A DNA stretch of 64,000 nt from Aphis gossypii (taxonomy: Eukaryota; Arthropoda; Insecta; Hemiptera; Aphididae). The notes under the pieces were generated by a model. It saw only the letters and a list, made by a program, of their open reading frames with translations. It ran no database searches and was not told the origin of the DNA. The DNA is taken from positions 6,470,695 to 6,534,694 of the forward strand of contig NC_065533.1 of the NCBI RefSeq assembly GCF_020184175.1, given 5' to 3'. Both the position numbers and the translations under genes were made by a program. Of this stretch, positions 58,568 to 64,000 are shown one piece after another; the stretch's first letter is position 1; each line of letters starts with the position of its first letter.

Positions 58568-59697
58568 TTACAATCTATGTAAATAAATACAATAAGTAAT
58601 ATAATATATATAATTTATATATATGTATAATGTATATAATGTACAAGACTTAACGGCTTGGTTCAACCAAATTGAAACATTACTTATATTATAATATATA
58701 AAACAGATTATTATTTTTACAATGAATACATTTATGAATCTCACTTTTTGAAATTTTCTCACAAATGGTAATCGATCTGATAGTTTAATTCCATTTTTAT
58801 TATCATGAAGCCATCTCCATTCGGCTTGTGCCATATGGAAATTACATAAAATCTGTTTGGATGTGGGCCATAATGACCTCAATGCATTTTTTTCTGCTTT
58901 AGAATCGTCAGTCATGAATACTAGTGGAGCCTAAATATTGAATGATTAGTAGCTTATATTATTTAGAAACCATTAATTTATTTAGTTACCTCTTTGCCTC
59001 CAAAACATTGTGGAAATATTAATTTAAGCAAATTAAATGCACCTTTATAACTTTCTTCTGATTCCCCATGGTGTGTATTGCACCAGCATTTCATATAGTT
59101 AAAAGTACTGTTACGGTATTACATGTTGTATCTACAGAGCCAGTGGAATCAAGAAAAATAATTTCTTGAGCAGACTTTAACTCTTGAGCTCGCTTCATTA
59201 TAGGTGTAACAATAATTACTGCCCATGGCATGTATAGATATTTTAGTTCCTAAAATAGAGATGTTCTAACTATGACTATCATTTTGTATTTTAATGGATT
59301 TTTAAATTTTTACCAAGTTCAGCATATTATTGTAAAGAATTTTCTTTCAATTTAACAAGTGGCATGAATTGGTCCAAAGTTCAATTTTCTCCACTCATCA
59401 TGCAAATAGTTTACTTCTCTTTTTGTTGGATTTACTGCTGCATTAGCTAACAAATTATATGATTCTTCTTGTAGAAGTAATTTGCTCTCATGGAAATGAG
59501 AAGCTTCACTTGCAGTAAATCCATCACTAAAGTATGCTATGAATGTATTTCTTGTCTAAAAATTGATTTGTGATTTATTATATTCTATATATTCTATTAT
59601 ATTCGATAAAATGTACAATTCATAACATGCTAACTTCTTCAGAAACCCTTAAGTTCTTGAGAGCATCACATGAATTTATAGGGTGGTTGTAACTTAA
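58568..59697 (-). pseudogene. MULE transposase, central part, minus strand
   Basis: Reading leftwards from the right inverted arm: FHESKLLLQEES, then VNYLHDEWRKLNFGP. Next comes the catalytic-region AQEIIFLDSTGSVD (near 59160), then the stretch ending LIFPQCFGGKE near 58995. The exon ending at 58568 opens MTDDSKAEKNALRSLWP and contains LCNFHMAQAEWRWLHD, the second-Asp and C/H region of MULE transposases. Short introns or breaks separate the parts. It appears to continue the protein whose N-terminal segments lie on the plus strand at 54985 and 57848. Confidence 0.75.
59460..59697 (-). repeat. Inverted duplication, right arm (MULE segment)
   Basis: Partner of 57707-57944, separated by a 1515-bp spacer. 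Its outer edge (59697/59698) is exactly where the hAT coding region is cut. Confidence 0.9.
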
Positions 59698-62134
59698 TAG
59701 GGAACTTCTTTTCTGAAAAGTGCTTGAACACCACTAATATGTCCTCTCATCACATTAGCGCCATCATACGTTTGCGCAACACACTTATTCATATCAATTT
59801 TACAATCACATAATAGGTTTTTGATATGTACAAATAAGGAGTTAGCATCTAATTTTTTTAAGGGAGTAAAACCCAGAAATCTTTCTTTTATTTCATCTTG
59901 GTAATAATACCTTATTACTATAGACAATTGCTCAGTCTTAGTAATATCTTTGGTCTCATCAGCCATTATAGAGAAACATGATACACAATTAATTTCATAA
60001 GAAATTTTACTAAGAATTATATTAGCCATTATATGTATTATTTCTGTTTGAATAGAGTGATGAAGATATCTGGCATTTTTAGGTCCATTAATTTTTTTGT
60101 GTACAGTATCATCAAATGAAGCAATTAAGTTCATTATCTCAATAAAGTTTCCACGATTTAAACTTTGCTCATTCTCTCTATGACCACGAAAGGCACTTCC
60201 TTGAATGGCAAGCATACGGACAGATAGTATTATAGATTTCATATACCTCCTATTTTCATTAACCAAACGGTCATGATCAGCACTAATCAATGATAAAACT
60301 GATATATTTTTTTCTTTATTAGCTTTATAATCTAGCCATGTTTGACAACAATTTTTATGGTCAATAGAAGAGTTATGTCTAGGAAATCCTTTACTAGACA
60401 TAGCATTTTTCCAATTTTTATATCCACTACTAGTAAAAATAGAGTCTGGATTATTCAAAGCAAAAAATCTGCATGGAAAACAATAAACACTATTTTCTAA
60501 TCGACTGTACTCAATCCACTCGTATTGTTCGAACCAACTAGATTTAAAACTCCTTGTTCTCTTTGATTTACCTTCTCCAGTAACAGATTTTGGATAGTTT
60601 CTAAGTTTTGGCTGAACTGGACCTTCTTCAATGGTTTGAGCAATATCAGATGGCCCACTAACTTTACGAGCACTAGATATTTTTTCATTATTATACTTTG
60701 AAGTATCTCCATTGAGACTAAATGCAGGTTCATTTACTTCCAAGCTGTCTTCACTTGAAATACTAGAATAAAATTATAATTTATAGATAATAATATAATA
60801 TTTAATAACACAATAACAAAGTAATAATTTCGATAATGAGATAAATAAATTGAATTACCTGCTAAAATCAGTATCATTATTATCAGATGAACATGAAGAC
60901 ATTTTTTCATCTTCATCCATCAGTCCTGTTTTAATATATGTTTCAACTTCAACATTTTGACTAAAACCATTAAGACTTTTTTAAAACATTTATTTATGTT
61001 ATAATAATATATTATATAAATGTATATATAATGTATTAAGAATATAATTCAAAATTGTATCAATTTATTTAAATATATCAATTATTTCACCTTTAAAAAA
61101 ATGTAATTGATTTCTTAATTAGTTTTTTATTTAATATTTTTTTGTAATAATAAAAACACTAAGTAGAAATTAAAAAATAAAATTTATTTTCTAAATTAAT
61201 TAATTGTGTTAATTATAATGTTTATTAAAATATATATTATCTATTTTTACTAAGCTAATTTTTTTTAAATTTCATGAAATATTTGGTATATCATAATAAG
61301 TAAAAAAAATTTATAATATTATTTAAACCAAATTACTTATTACTAAATATATTTTTCAAATAAAGTAGATATTACAATTTTAATTCATAGGTAGGTAGGT
61401 ATCTACTTAATAATTAATATTATAGATTTAGAAGATTATAACCTTATAAGTTAGTAGGTAGGTACCTATGACTTATTTAAATATGAAAGTATGTGCTTAT
61501 TTCTGAATAGATTATCCAAAGGATTTTTATAAAACAGTTTAATAGTAAAATATTAAGCTGAATCAAACTTAAATCATTTAAATCAAATAGCTAATTTTAA
61601 TTTAATTATATTTAACTTTTTATGTAATAATATACTTAAACAATTAAATATTTATTTAAAAATTATAACTTAAAATTTGATGATTAGTTTACCTGTTACC
61701 TATATACCTAACTACTTATACTGTGTTTCAATTTCCAAAATTATCATAAACTTTATAATATATATTCTAATTTTTTAATACTTTGGGCTATGTTAATATT
61801 TGTGCATTTTGTTAATGAATATACAAGTATATTGGATAAGTACATAACAATGGTAAATATCATATTTCTTAGCACAAATATATATTTATACTTGATTACA
61901 AACCTTTCAAGATGGTCAGCTTCTTCATTAAATGAATCACTATTATCACTATTACCAATACATCTTCTAAAATATAAAATAAGATATGTCATAAATATTT
62001 TAAACAATAAAAAAATTAAAGAAATAATAATGTAGATAAAGTAGTTAGAAAATATATTTAACTAACCTGTGGGTAATAAGTTTTTTTTTGTTGGTCGCAT
62101 TAAAAAAATCATCAATTGTTCTTTTAGAACTCAT
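59694..62134 (-). CDS. hAT-type transposase gene (TTF zinc finger plus DUF4371), four exons, truncated
   Basis: Exons 62134-62067 (MSSKRTIDDFFNATNKK), 61966-61904, 60960-60859 and 60762-59694 join in consistent phase with AG/GT borders, giving about 430 residues. The first exons are acidic and low-complexity. The fourth carries a TTF-type zinc finger (SWFEQYEWIEY, YCFPCRFF, HKNC) and a hAT-like core (FSIMADETKDITKTEQLSI, GFTPLKKLDANS, AQTYDGANVMRG). It stops in the core (FRKEVPY), where the inverted MULE arm begins and supplies the TAA, so the C-terminal catalytic half and dimerisation domain are missing. The remaining exons are free of stops, so the truncation is likely recent. Confidence 0.75.
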
Positions 62135-62879
62135 ATTAAATGTTTGACACTATACAATTAAATAGTAAATACTTAACAGTAAACACTTGTGAAAAAAATC
62201 ACTTTATTTGGATTAAGATGGCTTATCATTGTATCAACGATGTAATATTTTGCCTATTTAAATAGCATCTAAAAATAGATTATACCAATGATATTTTCGG
62301 CAGACGTCATTTTGATAAAACTGATAACATTGATTATAAATAAGTATATTATCATTGATTTCGTATGTTGGTATACTTATTATTATTTTATCGTAATTCG
62401 TAATTATTTATTACATAATGTAGAAGATATACGAATATACGATGATACTGATAATCGATATTATACTAATACTCTAAGCAGTCTAATCTATATTTAAACA
62501 TTTTTAACAATCACATAGGACGTATGTACTAGACTGGTGTTGTACGGATCATTGAAGATATTATTTATCGTGTTTCTATTATGCATTTATATTTCTCTTC
62601 ATACACATAGTCTACTAAAATATAAGTGAAAATATTTAATAATAACTAGGTTTTTGTCTATATTTTAGTATTTTTAATTTTCATAAAATTTTAGAGCGGG
62701 CCAGTGGACGGGCCAGGGGGTTTTCAGGGAGGGCAATGGCCCGCCAGTGCCCTCCTTTAGCGCCGCCACTGTACCTATGTAAAACTACCATCTCGCAAGT
62801 AGCTCCAGCTGCTCTTGGGTCTAGATGTAAAAATAAACTGGAAAATACATTAAATATTTCTTGTTTGTGCTAAAAATAT

Positions 62880-63240
62880 ATTCAAATAAACCGTAAAATC
62901 TTTAGGTTTAATTTGGAAACCACATGCAGATGAATTGCGATTTAATGTTACCAAACAAATTAATGTTGATATGGTAACTAAGATAGTCATATTATAGTTT
63001 TTTGTTGACATTCTTGGATTTCATACTTTTGTATTAATTAAAGGAAAGATATTGCTTCATCAGTTATGGCTGTTTAAAATACACCACACCAAGTTTTGGA
63101 TTACATAGAGCATAGATTGAAACAGTACGATACACAAATTGAATATTTAGAGGATTTATGAATTCCAAAGAAGGCTAAGTCTGGCATGGTTGATATGTTT
63201 GAACTACATGTATTTTCTGATGCTTATGTATGGTAAATCT
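62880..63240 (+). pseudogene. BEL/Pao retrotransposon RT-RNase H remnant
   Basis: Broken plus-strand frames: LIWKPHADELRFNVTKQ near 62910, LGFHTFVLIKGKILLHQLWL near 63010-63070, and KSGMVDMFELHVFSDAYVW near 63178-63235. These correspond to the linker between RT and RNase H in BEL/Pao polyproteins. Many stops. No LTR seen nearby. Confidence 0.65.
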
Positions 63241-64000
63241 AAAAATGATGAATGGCAATCAAAAATTTTCTATTCAAGAACGATAATAGCTATAATAAAA
63301 ATTCCCATAATTTCACGTCTAGAATTATATGAACCCCAATTACTCATTTAATCGTCAGTTAAGGTATCACAATCTTGAGGATTTTAAATTTTAGTTGGTT
63401 ATTACGATTTTTAAATTATATCTAAAATTAGATATCAACTCAAGAACAATAATTCCTGACATTAAATCAGTTAAAATTATATTATTATAAAGATCAAAAA
63501 CGATTCCTTTCAGGATGAACAGTATGCTGAAGACGCTTTGTCTATTTCTGAAGGATGGATTGATATTAGTTAGAATTTGTGATTTATTGTCTGATTTTGA
63601 ACTTTGTTTGTTTAAAACTACAGCAATCGTAACTACTTTGAGCTTAGTTAAATCGAAAATATTATAAGTACCTATGTTACAAAATACAAACATTATTTAT
63701 TTTTAAAATAAGTTTAATAAGATCGTACTCACTAAATATCATGAAGTGATAATTTTTATTTTTAGCTGTTCATAATTAACGTTAAATCATTAAAATATTG
63801 TACAAAACATTCCATAATATATAATATTCATGTTAAAATATTACTTTTAGGGGACTTAGATGTTACACGTTTAAATAGTATTTCACTAAACAGTATAATA
63901 AATTTCTAGTATTTCTCTAATACGACACGTCAATCCATATTATTATTTTTTTTTTTTAAAATAAGTACCTAAATCAATTTTCATATAAATTAATGAGTAT
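63241..64000. other. AT-rich DNA, no gene seen
   Basis: No supported coding region or repeat structure to the window end. Confidence 0.5.

Overview
This is AT-rich eukaryotic (insect) genomic DNA, most likely from an aphid or a close hemipteran relative. The evidence is short spliceosomal introns, TTAGG-type telomere-like pentamers, and a dense nest of transposon families (R1-clade LINE, BEL/Pao, Polinton/Maverick, P element, hAT, MULE, mariner, Helitron). The species assignment is inference; nothing in the sequence names it. There are 100 Ns at 33823-33922, so contiguity across that point is not proven.

Layout. 1-5.6 kb: two broken R1-clade-like LINEs (one +, one -) joined near 1.9 kb, the second punctuated by TTAGG/CCTAA pentamers, then the 3' LTR of an LTR element. 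5.6-13 kb: mostly AT-rich DNA with a Helitron-like fragment, a small repeat-bearing ORF, a GC-rich dispersed repeat and a transposon-protein remnant. 12.9-14.8 kb: the 3' end of a BEL/Pao retrotransposon (-). 15.7-32.7 kb: a degraded Polinton/Maverick (adintovirus-like) element. 32.9-35 kb: two MITEs with clean target-site duplications, either side of the assembly gap. 35.4-39.4 kb: a THAP-domain P-element transposase. 44.5-53.5 kb: five phase-consistent exons of an unrecognised minus-strand gene whose introns hold transposon fragments. 55-59.7 kb: two pieces of a MULE transposase in opposite orientation, sharing a perfect 238-bp inverted duplication. 59.7-62.1 kb: a four-exon hAT-type gene cut short exactly at that duplication. 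62.9-63.2 kb: a BEL/Pao fragment.

The Polinton is the main object. It carries two spliced genes of unknown function (+), then a minus-strand morphogenesis block (double-jelly-roll major capsid protein, penton-like protein, adenain-like protease, and a phospholipase-A2-like protein running into a GLYLxP-repeat tail). A plus-strand block follows (packaging ATPase, a DUF8207-like protein, retroviral-type integrase with chromodomain), then a conserved unknown gene convergent with protein-primed-type DNA polymerase B. The capsid, penton, protease, ATPase and polymerase genes carry frameshifts or lack a start, whereas three spliced or accessory genes are open throughout. The integrase lost its catalytic middle and in its place sits about 3.6 kb that ends in an LTR-like sequence. 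That segment carries three mutually similar small ORFs and a DEDDh-exonuclease-like ORF, which I could not assign to any known element and regard as the best candidate for something undescribed.
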